From Allium sativum (Eukaryota > Streptophyta > Magnoliopsida > Asparagales > Amaryllidaceae), in contig CM060920.1 in the NCBI GenBank assembly GCA_030737875.1, forward strand, positions 480,654,861 to 480,718,860: a DNA stretch of 64,000 nucleotides, written 5' to 3'. How positions within the stretch are numbered: position 1 is the first letter of the stretch; the number at the start of each line of letters is the position of its first letter. The notes below the pieces were generated by a model. It worked only from the letters and a program-made list of their open reading frames with translations. It had not been told where the DNA came from and searched no databases. This document shows, piece by piece, positions 9,798-22,154 of the stretch. A program made the position numbers and the translations under genes.

Positions 9798-12613
9798 TGT
9801 AACACCCCGGAATTTCGGACCAGTAAAAATTGCCGAAAATCCTTCCATTCTAAACAAATGATGACAGCTACCATCATATTGTATAATTATATACAATGTC
9901 ACTAAACACTCTGGATAAAGTTTTAATAAATGCCACTTAACAGAGTATCTATTTAATCCATAGGGTTCTCTTTAAATATAAATTAAACACAATTACCATA
10001 AATCTATCATCGTGCAATTCTGAGAAGATGGACATCAATATTCATTTCTGCACACTTGATAAACATGTCAGTATATCTTAAAGGATAAACATGAGAGATG
10101 CACCAACACAAGATGTAATAACAAAAACTATTTTTTATTAATAAAGAAGCGGCATCACTAACCCCATGTGACTGCCTACGTACCTTTATCTAATTGAGTA
10201 AGCAATTAGATATAGGATCAAGCCAACGTAGTTCTTATTTACACAAAACATTTAAAATCAATGTTTACTTCCAAAATACTCTTTATATCATGTGGGGCCA
10301 GGGTAAAATACCTTTTGTTAACGCTCATTTGGAAAGACATCTATATATCTCTTGTAGAACTTTCGTTCAAAAGGCAATCATCTTTTATTATAAATACTAA
10401 TCATCTTCTTGATGCAAAAACTGCTTCAGTAACAAATCTTAGACCACCTTTATATTTATTTAATATATTTTTGGAAAGATCTTCAAAGATAGAACTGAAA
10501 TAGTTAAGTTCAACAAAATTCATAACCTCGTTAAAACAAAAACACACCCGGTTTATACCTCATTTAAAACACCAATCATACTTCGTTCAATCACATACTA
10601 TTCATACCTCGATTGAACAGTATTCATACCTCGTTTACACACTATTCATACCTCATTGAAACACTAATCATACCTCCCTTAAACACTAATCATACCTCGT
10701 TTAAACACTAATCATAAATGTCCTCAATGATTAGTCGTATAAGTTGATTGCTTGTCAAAGCAAAGATCGCAACCAATATAGTATGTTAAAGTCATAGGAA
10801 TCTTTAAATTAAAACACAAACTTATGAAATAATAATGGATTAGATGATAAGTATACTTACAGTATTCCTAGCTATCTTCATGCAAAAGTCTCATAGAAGA
10901 TCATATAGTACTTATCATCACTCCCAAGTAATCAATTATTTTCCTCGAATCATTGAAATTCGTCAACCTTCCTTGTTTTCAATGTTGACACATTTTGACT
11001 CATTTGTACTTTGATTTAACATACTCGATTTTATCAGTTTGTTTATGATACTATAATGAAACGCAAGTCCAAATTTGAGAGGATTTGCAATAGTTTACCA
11101 TGATTTTATATTCAAAGCATCTATAACAGCATTTCAGTCATGCTATGAAAAGTTCTGATCGTTTTAAAATACTTCATAGTCAACTCAAAGAAAAGACAGC
11201 GCTTCCAAAAGTGCTATGACAAGTTCTGGGTGGTTTATAATGATTTTAGACTGAAATCAGCTACTACAGCATTTCTGGGCGCTTTAGAAAAGTTCTGCTT
11301 GGTTTCGTGCTTCATTAATAGAAAAGATAGCGTTTCGGAGTGCTATAAAAAGTTCTGAAAATCAGATTTTAGCATGTTTTTGGGCAAAATGTTTGACGTT
11401 GTTTCTCTATGATAAAAATAGATTTTGACTCCAAATTTTTTATAGTAAGAAGCTCTCTTTGTCTTCTTAATTATCATCTAAAGAAAACCTCAAAATCATT
11501 TGCCAAATAATATATAAAAGCAAACATTATGAGGCATTTTTAACATGTCCATTTCAGGCGAATTTTTACCTCATTTGGCATCCGGTTTTCGGGTATGCAA
11601 ACTGCCAAATTAGAAAATAGTGCCATAGGTGAAAATTGTAGCCCTTTGAATTAGATTTCCAAATCGATAGAGAAGTTGTAACTTCATTAAGGACTGCAAA
11701 AGTTATGCCCAAAATACCGAACGTCATTTTCAGTGATTCGGGTTTTATCGTTTCTTTGTAACTTTCACAATTTTTCTACAAAACATGAAATGAATAGATG
11801 AACTTAAATAATTTTTATCACCTTATACTTGTGGCTTGATCTTTTATTTATTCCCTAGGCTTCTCCCAAACTTCTATTCTTTACCTTACTTTTGTTTTTC
11901 ATTTGTGAATGCATAAAATGAAATGAACCCTTCCACCCTTCATATAGAAAATTTCAAAGTTAGTTTAGTAATTTAGTTTTGGACACTTATCCTTCATCAT
12001 TCATGCAAACCATAAGATGATGACACATTCCTACTTGGGTTTCCTAAGATGTTTCTACACATGGACAATTAAGAGGGCTATGTGTCCTTATCACTTTTTT
12101 TTCTTTTTCTTTTAGCTTATATGATATGCTTCATATTTTAAATTTATATATTTTAACTTACATGATAAGCTTCTCATTTTAAATTTATATCAATTAGCTT
12201 ACATGGTAAGCTTCTCTTTTTAAATTTGTATCATTTAGCTTACATGATAAGCTTCTCTTTTTAAATTTATATCATTTATCTTACATGATAAGCCTCTTCA
12301 TATTTATTTTCCCTCACATGAATACATACAACCATGCTAACTTAATATATAATGTGTGTTAGCATGCACGAGAGCATCATGACCTTTCTGGTAAGTTTTA
12401 GTTGATGAAAGATTGTCAATTTAATAAACGACTTGCGGTCACATTTTCAATTTCAAATCATATTGAATATTTTTGTACATTAGTTTTAAAAACTATTTCA
12501 TTGTCACCCTTTATTATTTAAAAGTGCTTTATTTTAGTTACGACTCATCACTTCAATATTTAAATTTTGTTGAATATCTGTAAATTCAAGCGGGAAATTT
12601 TCAGGTTGTTACA
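9798..12613 (-). repeat. 5' LTR of element A
   Basis: About 2.82 kb. The plus strand begins TGTAACACCCCGG and ends GGTTGTTACA; GGTAC follows at 12614-12618. It is collinear with 661-3541, with many substitutions and several small indels. The two ORFs at 10194-10503 lie inside it and have no conserved equivalent in the other copy. Confidence 0.92.
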
Positions 12614-13708
12614 GGTACCACCCAGTGAGTATGCCTTGACTAAAACTGTAGCTTGGTAGTCAGAAGGCTATGGCGGATGGCGTTGGGTATTTTGCGATTG
12701 CCTCGGGAAGAGGTTGGGTCACGACCAATACAGGATAGTTATCGTCGGGCACTTGTCATCGGCAGTCAGTATGTGACGCGGAAAGACTAGAGCTAAACCT
12801 AGAGAGCATCAATCTTTCACGATCGAGACATTGGTTGTGAAGCATGCCAAATTGGATGTCAGATTATTTGATAGGGGCACGTCACTTAGCTCTTGATGTG
12901 GTCTTTCACTAGTTGAGGGACGGGGTGGGGCCATAGCCACCGTGAAAATGCAAACCATACTTAGATATCTTTTTGTAGGCCTCATGAGGCGGAATTTTAC
13001 AGATATGGAAAGCCTCCGATCAAGTTCCACGCATTGGATGTGGCCCTATTACGGAACTCGGGGTATAGTAGACAGTACGTACGTGTGAGGAACTAGATGC
13101 ATGCAATGGGTGGTGTATCATAGATAGTATGGCATCATTTTTTGTTGATACCTGATTCGACCAAGGAGTTCGGATACAACAATCCATACACTTATGTGGC
13201 ATAGCGTAATTTTGTGCAATTACGTGGCTTACTGATATAGATTTCCATACACAATTTGGTGCAGGATGGACATTATACATGCTTTTGTAGCGAGATGGCG
13301 GAGACTGTACGAGGAGGGTACTATAGGAATACAGAGCCTTGAGTGTTGTCAACCCAAATAACCAAATAATCAAGAAAATATAACTGAACGGTTCATGTAG
13401 AGCTATTTTAGAATGTATAATTTATCTAGTCACCTGAACTTTGTGTTCTGAACCCCTCCTCATAACATACTCATAGTTAGGTTTATGGAAGAGATTTGGT
13501 AGCTTTGGATATTGGTTAGGAAGTATTATTACTTCGGTAAGGCTATATTTGATTACGTTATATTTTTTCCGCTATTAGAATTTTTATCGAGCTCTGGTGT
13601 ATTTATTATCTCTATCTTTTTTGTAGGATACCAAACAAGCCAATTCAACCTTCGATAGATTGATATTTTTGAAGAAAAAAACCAGTGTTGAAATTCAGGT
13701 AGTTACAA
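12614..13708 (+). mobile_element. Degenerate LTR remnant Z, right part
   Basis: The stretch at 12897-12990 (CACTAGTTGAGGGA, then CCATAGCCAC, then GCAAACC) aligns well with 32337-32400 of LTR E, and 13060-13080 (GAACTCGGG...) with 32465-32480. Z is therefore an older relative of the D/E LTR group, in the E orientation. It ends TTCAGGTAGTTACA at 13708, exactly where Tat-element coding sequence starts. ORFs at 12809-13373 are on the opposite strand and lack family motifs. Confidence 0.7.
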
Positions 13709-15135
13709 TCTTAATCCGAGGGAAGATGAAGAGCCTTATTTCGAGAGGGCTACCCTAGTGAAACCAACTATCGACATTCCAATCAACCCTGCCAATCAAA
13801 TAGGGGTCTTGAAGATTGGATCGCAACTCTACCATGCAATAAAGGAAGAGCACGTGGCCTTCTTAAGGGACAACCTCGACGTATTTGCATAGACCCACTT
13901 GGATATGTGTGGCATCGACCAAGGAATCGCTTGTCACATGCTCAGTATCATCCCGAAGCATCTTCCAGCTAAACAGAAGCGTCAAATCTTGGGACAAAAG
14001 AGATCGACGGCACTGAAAGAGAAGGTGGATAGTCTGCTCGACAACGACTTTATCCGCGGTGCCCTTTGCCCTGAGTGGGTCTTCAACCCGGTCTTGGTTG
14101 AGAAACTAATGGAAAGTGGCGAACGTGTGTCGGCTACTCAGATTTTAACAATGCTTGACCAAAGAACAACTTTCCACTTCCAAAGATCGACTAGCTAGTT
14201 GATTCAACTGCCCGCTACCGGCTTCTCTCCTTCATGTATGCATACTCAGGCTACAATTAGATCCCAAATTACCTTCAAGATCAGGACCAGACTTCATTCA
14301 TGACCGACCTTGGCCTCTACTGTTATGTTGGAATGCCTTTCGGTCTCAAGAATGGTGGAACCACTTATCAGCGACTGGTCAACCGCATGTTCAAGGACTA
14401 AATCGGGATAACCGTGGAGGTTTACGTGAACACTATGCTTGTGAAAACGAGGGTGCTGAATGACCCTGTCAATGCGTTTGTAGAAATGTTTGATGTCCTC
14501 CGTAAAAATGGCATGAAACTCAATATCTAAAAATGCTCTTTCGGCACTGTATAGGGAAAATTCCTGGGTTTCATTGTCAATTCACGGTGCATCGAAGCCA
14601 ATCCAGACAAATCCAAGCTATCTGGGATAGTCAACCCCTATAGAGAATCAAAGGTTTTCAAAGCTTAAACAGGAATGTGGCCACCCTAAGTTGATTTACT
14701 CAAAAGCTACTGACAAATTCATCCCTTTTTTGGACTTGCTTAGAAAAGGGAAGCACAACTTCACATGGACACTGGATTGCATCACTGCATTCCAAGACCT
14801 CTTGAATCACTTAGAGCGACCACCTATCTTATCCAAACTCGTGGATCACGAATGCTCATACATCTATTTGGTTGTTTTATGCAGGCAATTATCTTGATGC
14901 ATGTGCACAAGGAATATCGTGGTCATCGGCCCGTTTACTCCATGAGCAAGAGGTTGACAAGTGTAGAAAAGAATTTTATGAAACTTAATAAGCTTGCTTA
15001 CTACCTGTTGATCTCTTCCCGGAAGCTACAACCCTACTTTCAGTCCTACCAATCAAAGTCTACATTGACTAGTTGCTACAACAAGTCTTGCAAAGACCTG
15101 AGACGTCTGGACGACTTTTGTAGTGGAACATAGAA
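13709..15135 (+). pseudogene. Tat reverse transcriptase and first RNase H (broken)
   Basis: The sequence is recognisable from NPREDEEPYFERA through THLDMCGIDQGIACHM, PEWVFNPVLVEK, TSFMTDLGLYCY and MPFGLKNGGTTYQRLVN to the connection segment (14691-14897). RNase H follows near 14890-15090 (RPVYSMSKRLTSVEKN). At the polymerase active site, 14423-14434 encodes YVNT instead of the YVDD-type box, so both catalytic Asp are gone. At least six in-frame stops and several frame changes occur. The enzyme once made the cDNA of the element; this copy is dead. Confidence 0.85.
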
Positions 15136-15248
15136 CTAGCCAATTAGAATTACCTTCATCCCTCGTCGAGCCATCCTCGGAAAAGCCCTAATAGATTTAA
15201 TAGCGGATAAATAGCCTCCTCTGAAAGACAGTGAGCCTCCAGGTATTC

Positions 15249-15480
15249 AATGGAAACTGTTCGTGGATGGATCGTCTTACAGTCAGAGTTCTGGCACCGG
15301 AGTCATATTCGTTACTCCTAAGGAACGCTCGATCTGTTACGCTTTGAAGCTCGACTTCCCTAGCCCCAACAACAATGTAGAATATGAAACCTTGATTGTT
15401 GGACTTAGAATTGCAATTGAACTTAACATCAAGGCTATCCAGATTTACGTTGACTCAAAGCTCATCATACGCCAGGTGTA
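15249..15480 (+). pseudogene. Second (archaeal-type) RNase H of the Tat element
   Basis: A 72-residue frame reads LFVDGSSYSQSSGTGV, then NNNVEYETLIVGLRIA, then IQIYVDSKLIIRQV. The three acidic positions of RNase H (Asp of VDGS, Glu of VEYE, Asp of VDSK) are all present, unlike the decayed RT site. A TAG stops the frame at 15479-15481, before the usual C-terminal segment. An additional RNase H of this type between the first RNase H and integrase is characteristic of Tat elements. Confidence 0.85.
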
Positions 15481-15675
15481 GGGTGGATATCAAGCTTAGG
15501 GGGCACGGCTTGCCCCTACCTTGCCCGGGTCAGCGAAATGACTACTACATCATTACGCACATCTCTTGAGAAAAAAAATGAGAAAGCTGGGTAGGACAAG
15601 CTGACAAGCTCTGGGGATGCACAACTTTTGGTACTTATCCTAATTAAAGTTCTTGACTCTCCGATTATCGACTAG

Positions 15676-16946
15676 ATGCAGACTGATTTGATATCAACAA
15701 CGAAAACCGTGCCCAAACCCGAGTCTTGGATAACATGGATTAAGAACTATATCCTCCAAGGAATCCCCTTGATTGCCCCAAGAAAAGGCGAGCACTCATC
15801 TGCAAATCATCTTGCTACATTAATCAAGATGGAGCGCTCTACCGAAGAGGATTCTTTACTTAATTAATCCGGTGCATAGCACACATCGATGATGACCGTG
15901 TGCTGCTGGATGTGCATGAAGGAGAGTGTGGTGACCACACGGGAGGGAAAACTCTGGTAAAGAAGTTTTTTAGATATAGTTACTTCTGGTTAATGCTCGA
16001 ACAAGATGCAGCGGACTACGCCCAAATTTGCGACAAGTGCCAGAGGTTTTCCAAAATTTCAAGATACCCGCCTATCGAGCTAACGCAATTGGTTAGTCCT
16101 TGCTCGTTTTGCTATGTGGGGAATAAACATCATCGGAACTCTTCCAATGGCCAGAGGCATACACATTATGTTATCATCGTTGCTGATTTCTTAACCAAAT
16201 AGGCAGAGATCGAGAATCTTTCTATAGTCACTACCAGGAAAGTTGTCAACTTCGTCATTCACAACATCATCTGTCGTTTTGGAGTCCCTAAGACTATCAC
16301 TTCGATAATGAGACCCAATTCGAAAGTATTGAGTTCAAGGCCTTTTGCCGAGGACACAATATTGAGAAGAAATTCTCAGCATTATCTCACCCTTAAACCA
16401 ATGGGAAAGTTGAGGCTGTCAACAAAGTGATTAAATCCATTATCAAGAAGCATTTGGAAAAGCCTGGAGGCTTATGGGTAGATGAACTCCCTCTAACCCT
16501 TTGGGCTTACATGACAACTCATAAGTCAGTGACGAGCCACACTCCTTTCACTCTCTCCTATTGATCTAAGGTCGTCATAACCATTGAGCTCAAGCTCCAA
16601 TCTCATCGAATCACTTACTACCATCCGAAGATAAACCAAGACCTTGTCTTCGAGTCGTTTTGAATTACTTGAAGAGAAAAGAGATGAAGCTGAACGTAGC
16701 ACCACCGCTCAACGTCAACGAGTCGGACGATACTTCAACTCCAAAGTTCGTCCGAAGCACTTCGATATTGGTGAGCTCGCCATGAAACGGATATTTCCTA
16801 CACTGACTAGTTTCAGTCCTAGCTGGGAAGGTCTGTATGTCATACAACAAAGTCTTGAAGATGGAAACTTTAAGCTAAAGACTGTTAATGGCGCCGAACT
16901 CCCAAGAGCATGGAATAATGAACACCTTCGTCGGTACTTCACTTAA
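15676..16946 (+). pseudogene. Tat integrase (broken)
   Basis: The zinc-binding part is at 15900-16060: VHEGECGDHTGGKT supplies the two His and CDKCQRF the two Cys. The core (16200-16560) changes frame: TTRKVVNFVIHNIICRFGVP in one frame and TNGKVEAVNKVIKSIIKKH, which holds the catalytic Glu, in another. The C-terminal part (16644-16946) reads RVGRYFNSKVRPKHFDIGE and ends EHLRRYFT, the typical end of Tat pol. Stops at 16201 and elsewhere disable it. The enzyme would insert cDNA into the genome. Confidence 0.85.
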
Positions 16947-17890
16947 TCTAGTGTACAGATTTACTGCTTTCCAATAATGTTTTTTTGCATCAATTCAAGA
17001 TATTGTAAAGTAAAGGCCATTACTGCCAAAGTTATCAGTAAAGAAAGTTTCAAACATCCATGTACTTGGTGTATTTACTTTCTGCGTAGTATGTTTGAGA
17101 AACTATCACAACCGACTTGCATACACGAGCGCACAACACCGGACCGACACCTTGAAGCTTGAACCGATCCCCTAAATCTATCTCGAACCAATGATGATAC
17201 CAAGTATACATAACCGAACTCGAGTCTTGAAATAATGATGAGACCGAGTATAAATAACTTGACTCGAATCTCGAACCAAAGGCGAGGTTGAGAATAAATA
17301 ACATGGTGTGCTCATTAACTTGAGTGTCCAACCCCAGTTCCCAAGCCTCCGGACTTAGGGGCAACCCACCAGCCGGGTGAGGGTGACATCGACTGCTTAC
17401 TTAGCTCCATCCAACCCGTAGGGTCTGGTTCAGGTACCAGATTCATGAACCAACGACGCCCTCAAGCTGTAACCCGAATGAAACAGTGGAAGAGTCTAAA
17501 AGATGAATTAAAGACATCCATGCCTCCTCACGACTCAGGATCAACGACCGCAAGGAGATCCCGAGAGGGGAGAGGCCGAACATACCCCGCACGACTCGAA
17601 GTCACCAATGAAAAGAAGTTTCGAGAGTAGAGTAAAAATCACTTTTGCACGACCAAAGAAACTCAAGATTGAAGACACGGACAACGTTTACCCAAGGGTG
17701 ATGATGAGTACATTTATGCAAGTACAAATATTGGAAAGCATAGATGAAAGTTTAAACACTTAGCACAACCTATGATATAAGCAAATTCAACAAAAAACTT
17801 TCGTTCACATTAAAATTTTACTACAAATTACCTATCTTTCTAAGGACATGGTGCACATCAAACCAAACCATCCTCCAAAAGCGAGGGTTA
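16947..17890. other. Tat 3' non-coding spacer
   Basis: Lies between the integrase stop and the end of the antisense ORF. No protein motif seen; short ORFs at 16977-17630 show no family signature. 17215-17300 holds loose repeats of ACTCGA(A/G)TCT-like words. Confidence 0.55.
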
Positions 17891-17919
17891 CTCATGTATA
17901 CTATCGCCTACCTAAACAA

Positions 17920-19730
17920 AAATTCTATAACCATCACTTGGGCGACCCATGCTTTTCCTTCTTCTTCTTTCCAGGTTCAACATTGAACAGATTATCATCG
18001 GCACTCTTCCTTCCGGAGATGCCTCCACCTCTTCCCCTCTTGCACTTGGACAGGGAAACAGACTCGTGGGACACCATCGTGGGATTTTCCTCGTCATCCT
18101 CGCCTCTCATGATCTCTGTAATCTCCTCGTTAGGCAAGATTGCTTGTAGAGGTTTAGGAGTGACACTGGTGGAAAGGGATAGTGTCATCTGGGTACCTCC
18201 CTTTTTCTCGGCCTCTGTGTCCTTCTTCGCCTCCATCTCAAACTCCTCCTTGACTTCCCTCACTGCCTTTTTCTTAGCCAACTGCCCAGCCTTGATTTTC
18301 TTGGCCACCTCCTCCTGCAACCTTTTAAATTCAATATCGGCCTTCTTTTGGAGGCCTCATCATCAACTTATTTCTTCTTGGCCTTGTCATCGGCCCTCTT
18401 CTTGGCCTTGTCATCGGCCCTCTTCTTGGCAGCCTCATTAGTGGCCCTTTTCCTTTCCACCTCGGCATTGGTCTCATCCTTATGCTTCTTTCTGGCTTCC
18501 TCTTGAGCTCCTTATAAGGCTTCCTCATCGGCCTTTCTCTTCTCCTCCCGCTCCTCAGACTTAGCGAGAAGTTACTGTGCCTCAACCAAGTCATGCATTG
18601 TCTGCACACTTGCAACCACCGACGCGGTCACCTGGGTCTCATGTCCTTCCCTTATCTCTTCTTCCTCCGTGAGCAGGTCCATGTAGATTTCGAGGTCTAC
18701 ATCAAAGAATGTATCCAAGGGACTGCTACCTTCTCCAAACTGTGCTCCCTACATTCCTTCTCCCAGATCAGGCAATAAAGGAAGTGTCGATGTGAAGCCT
18801 TTTATTGCTTAATCTATAGAGAGGCATGCACAATGAAAAGGAGGACAAATTAGTCTATTTCGACTTGGTTCTTACACCTTTCCAAGAATTTGTGATGATA
18901 AAACTTTACCTCGAAACACCTGTGGTGTAGGCGCGACAGGAATTATGCTCTCGGTTGTTTGATGGAAGGAGCTTCCATATCCCAACCCTGGAAAGTCAAG
19001 GTCATATCTAGTAGTGATGGGGCTTAGGATCATAGGGTCGCTAACAGAGGCGGGTGGCATGACTTGCTATTCCTGGGAACTTCCTCCTACAAACTCATGA
19101 GCAAAAATCATACTCTCGGTAGCCACTATTTCCCTTTTGGCAGTAGTAAGTTCCACCAGCCTCGCTCTATCAATTTATTCTATCAACAACCTCCTCCCTT
19201 CCTGCAACACTGAGAGCTCCTCCTCAGTCAAGTGAATATTTCTGAACTCAAACTCATGTATCCCATCCAACTGTTTCCCATGAGCCGTAAACTCTAACAT
19301 CTTGTCCTAAGTCTGAGCCATAACCCGGGAATTTTGTCGACCCATGAGATTTTGTAGAATCGAAGCGCTTTAACATACATCCCCTAGATATATGGATCCA
19401 TAGACTCTTCCACCCTGGCCTCAATGTCCTCAATACTCTCTTTAAGCCTCTCCACCTTAGCCTAATGCTTAGCCTTGATACCCTCCACCTGAGCCAACAC
19501 ATCCTTGCTCGTAGTCTCGGCATGCGCTTTCTCTTTCATAACTTCAACAATTTCAACATCCGTTAAGTCAAGTAGCTTTTTGAGCCTGGTGTTATCTTTC
19601 ATGATTTGTTGTGCCTTCTCATTCTCTTTCTTCATTCTCTTGTTCTTCGCAACAAGAGCCTCATTATTTAGGCGAAGCTGGTGCAATTTCTTATTCTCTC
19701 TCTCCACGAGATATATCAATGTCAAGGCCT
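17920..19730 (-). pseudogene. Antisense ORF of the Tat element, coiled-coil C-terminal part
   Basis: Read on the minus strand, three blocks are rich in Lys and Glu. 19725-19462 encodes ERENKKLHQLRLNNEALVAK, then KENEKAQQIMKDNTRLKKLL, with leucines at heptad-like spacing. 18615-18331 is very Arg/Lys-rich. 18320-17934 encodes EEVAKKIKAGQLAKKKAVRE and ends in a basic tail GKKKKEKHGSPK. Plus-strand frames here are their shadows. The blocks lie in different frames, so the gene is broken or contains introns. Antisense ORFs in this position are known in Tat-lineage elements; their role is not established. Confidence 0.65.
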
Positions 19731-20081
19731 CATTATTCTACTTGAGAGTCGTGTTCTCTGACGATACCCTGGCCACAGTATCTTTATACGATTCGCATCC
19801 TCCTCGACCTTCTTGTAATCCCACTTCTGTTTCGTTGTTTCAGCAATACAGTGTTAGCATATAAACATGTTACTTGTATACACAGAAACAGATATAATTA
19901 AAAGACTTGTCTTACCTTGCTTATTATCCCGATTTTGGACGCTCTTCCTCTTAGCTTTCAAGTCTAGCTCCAGGTTCTGGATCTTCACATTCTTTCTTAA
20001 AATCAAATTTGAGAGGTGCCCTGAGTCTGTATTAGAGGATCGAATAAGGGGCGGAAGGGATTTTGAGCGTTGAGGAAGATT

Positions 20082-20339
20082 TTAATGACGACGGTCACCA
20101 TCACGGTGATAAGAGTGAGGGGGCTCTGTAAACAACTCCATGCCTTTTTTTAATCCACTTACAAGCTCACTCCTCCTTGACCGGTGGCTCCCAGATCCTT
20201 GGCCTCGATTTCTATTGTCACCTCTAGTCATTTCACCTGCATGAAACAAGTTCAAGGTTAGAGTTGAACACTCCATGCACACAATTAAATGTTGTGTCAT
20301 GCAGTTTTTATGAGTGTGTGTCCTAAGCGTTCTCTCCAC
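20082..20339 (-). pseudogene. Antisense ORF of the Tat element, middle segment
   Basis: An 85-residue frame whose second half reads MTRGDNRNRGQGSGSHRSRR, a polar, basic stretch. It begins just after TTTCATGCAGGTG on the minus strand, which resembles a splice acceptor. It may be an exon or linker between the N-terminal domain (20934-21378) and the coiled-coil part. Assignment rests on position and strand only. Confidence 0.4.
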
Positions 20340-20933
20340 AGACCAGATTTAGGCCCGTTTGAAGGAGTGACCTCTGCAACTGTTAGCGATAAGTTTCCTG
20401 TACATGTGCCACTAGGCCAAGATATCGTCAGATCAAGCAGAAGCTTTTCCAGGTCCTTAAACTAACCCTCCATCTCCAGCAATGCAGTGGTCTCAGAGGT
20501 ATTTATTGAAAAGTCAGCCTAGGCGATGCTTCTGTCGTCATCTCAACTGCTCAAGCAAGATGAGAGTGGGTGGTAGGCCCTTATCTCAGACAACTATCTT
20601 TGCACCGTCGGTACCACCCTCACTAGTTCCTTCCTTAATCTTAGAGGCCTTACGTCATTTCGACATAATAGGGGGAAACTTCCTTTTGTGGGTGCGGAGG
20701 ACTTTCTCCATCCTTAGTTTCTTCCTTTCTTTCTTCATCAGCTACAAATGGTTAGATCATTGTGCGATTAGTGGAAAGTAAGCATGTTACACTTACACCG
20801 AGTTAGTCTCGAGCTTACGACTCGATTAAGTACAAGTCAAAAGCAAAAGAGACACTTACTTCTGGCCAATCAGTGCCTCGCGAATCCTAGGGGACAGCAG
20901 ATGTAGAACCAATCATACTTAAAAATATTGAAC

Positions 20934-21378
20934 CTACTCCATGTCCTCAAGATGCATCGAGTGTTGATCTATGCCTACAGGTAAAACAAAGAAAGGGCAC
21001 TTATAGTCCTCTTTTTTAGTAGAAAAAGATACTAGATGTCCTCTTCGGTGGATCTCATATGTAGGTACTATCTGAACGGTGCACAGGTGCCGAGAAGGAA
21101 GGAATATGCATTCAGATGGAACTGCATCTGCGCTAAGCGAAAGTAGAATAGCATATCCGAGATGAAATCGCACGACGGTGGAACGCATACAGAAACACAT
21201 ATGCATTTATTCCCAGCAATTTATCCTTCAAGGGATGCACGCACACTATCCCCCTCTTGAGTAATGCTAACATCCCCCAAGGTATGTTGAACCTCTTACA
21301 CACGCGCCTTAACACGGCTCCATCCATGTGCGAAGGCACCGAATCCGATGGGTTGTTGACTATGACAACATCGACCAT
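20934..21378 (-). pseudogene. Antisense ORF of the Tat element, N-terminal domain
   Basis: Two overlapping frames (21378-21133, then 21206-20934) read RVCKRFNIPWGMLALLKRGI, GINAYVFLYAFHRRAIS and, after a frame change, IVPTYEIHRRGHLVSFSTKK. The pattern of hydrophobic and aromatic positions resembles the plant 'putative gypsy type transposon' domain (Pfam PF04195 type) found in such extra ORFs. I could not run a profile search, so this is a pattern match by eye. The start at 21378 is the first Met of the frame; the true N-terminus may be upstream. Confidence 0.5.
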
Positions 21379-21579
21379 CGTGTCTGGGGCTTCGAGAATG
21401 TATTCCGTCGTAATATATGGGTCCTATTCCTCCTTAGGATTCTCCTATATTGCTCCCACTCCTTCTTGTACCACCAGTTTTGCCGTGTGCTCGACCGACT
21501 TTTGTGGCTCCTCTAACTACGCACCCTGGTTGGGTGCTTTTGGCGAACCAATGGGCTGCGAGGGGGTGGATTGATCTAA

Positions 21580-22150
21580 GGTCTCAAGATTTATATCCTC
21601 TAAACTGGTAAAGCTAGATGATCCAGATTGGTACGATGAGTGTTGAGAAGCCTTGTCTTCTAAAGTCTGAAGTTTCCTGACAATCTTGTTTCCATTGCTA
21701 GCTATATCGTAAATATAGTTGCATTAGATATCTCATTGAATAACCGATACCCCTCGTGTTGGTGTAAACTAGCATGAGTGTACAGTGTCATGTGATGCTG
21801 ATATGATTATGTAAAAGAACTCGGGACATGGCGACGATCATTGGTCCCTAGGATTGTAACCATTGTCATCATCGATCAATAACTCTCTGGTCGCGTCAAA
21901 TTGCGGCTACATCATGATTGAGATCGAAAAGCAAATCTAAAGGTCAGTAGTTCAGTCATATGTTCACGGTTCGAGTTTATGCTCTAATCCTATGTGCAAG
22001 TATGAATTATTGCTCTTGTCATTACCTTCAACCCTAAGTATGATTCAATCATGTAGTGCCGCCGGGATAACGTAAATCAAGTGACAGGTCGCCTATGATT
22101 CGAGTTTTCAATAAGGAACACGAAATGCATCGAAAACAAGGTTCGAATTT
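21580..22150. other. Tat 3' untranslated spacer
   Basis: No coding or RNA feature recognised. It separates the antisense ORF from the hairpin repeat array. Confidence 0.5.
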
Positions 22151-22154
22151 GCCT

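Larger units (their letters stand above)
661..12613 (-). mobile_element. Non-autonomous LTR retrotransposon A (chromovirus-type ends)
   Basis: Two long direct repeats (661-3541 and 9798-12613) bound the element, and GGTAC is duplicated just outside (656-660, 12614-12618). The primer-binding site sits beside the right LTR and the polypurine tract beside the left LTR, so the element reads on the minus strand. After removing nested element B, the internal DNA is only about 1.9 kb (3542-5147 and 9511-9797) and shows no gag or pol. The LTRs differ at many positions and by small indels, so the insertion is old. It was probably mobilised by an autonomous relative, which is an inference from the missing genes. 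Confidence 0.9.

Noticed and set aside
17848..18441. 197-residue plus-strand ORF
   Set aside because: It is the opposite strand of the Lys/Glu-rich antisense ORF; its Leu/Phe/Ser-rich composition is what that shadow predicts.
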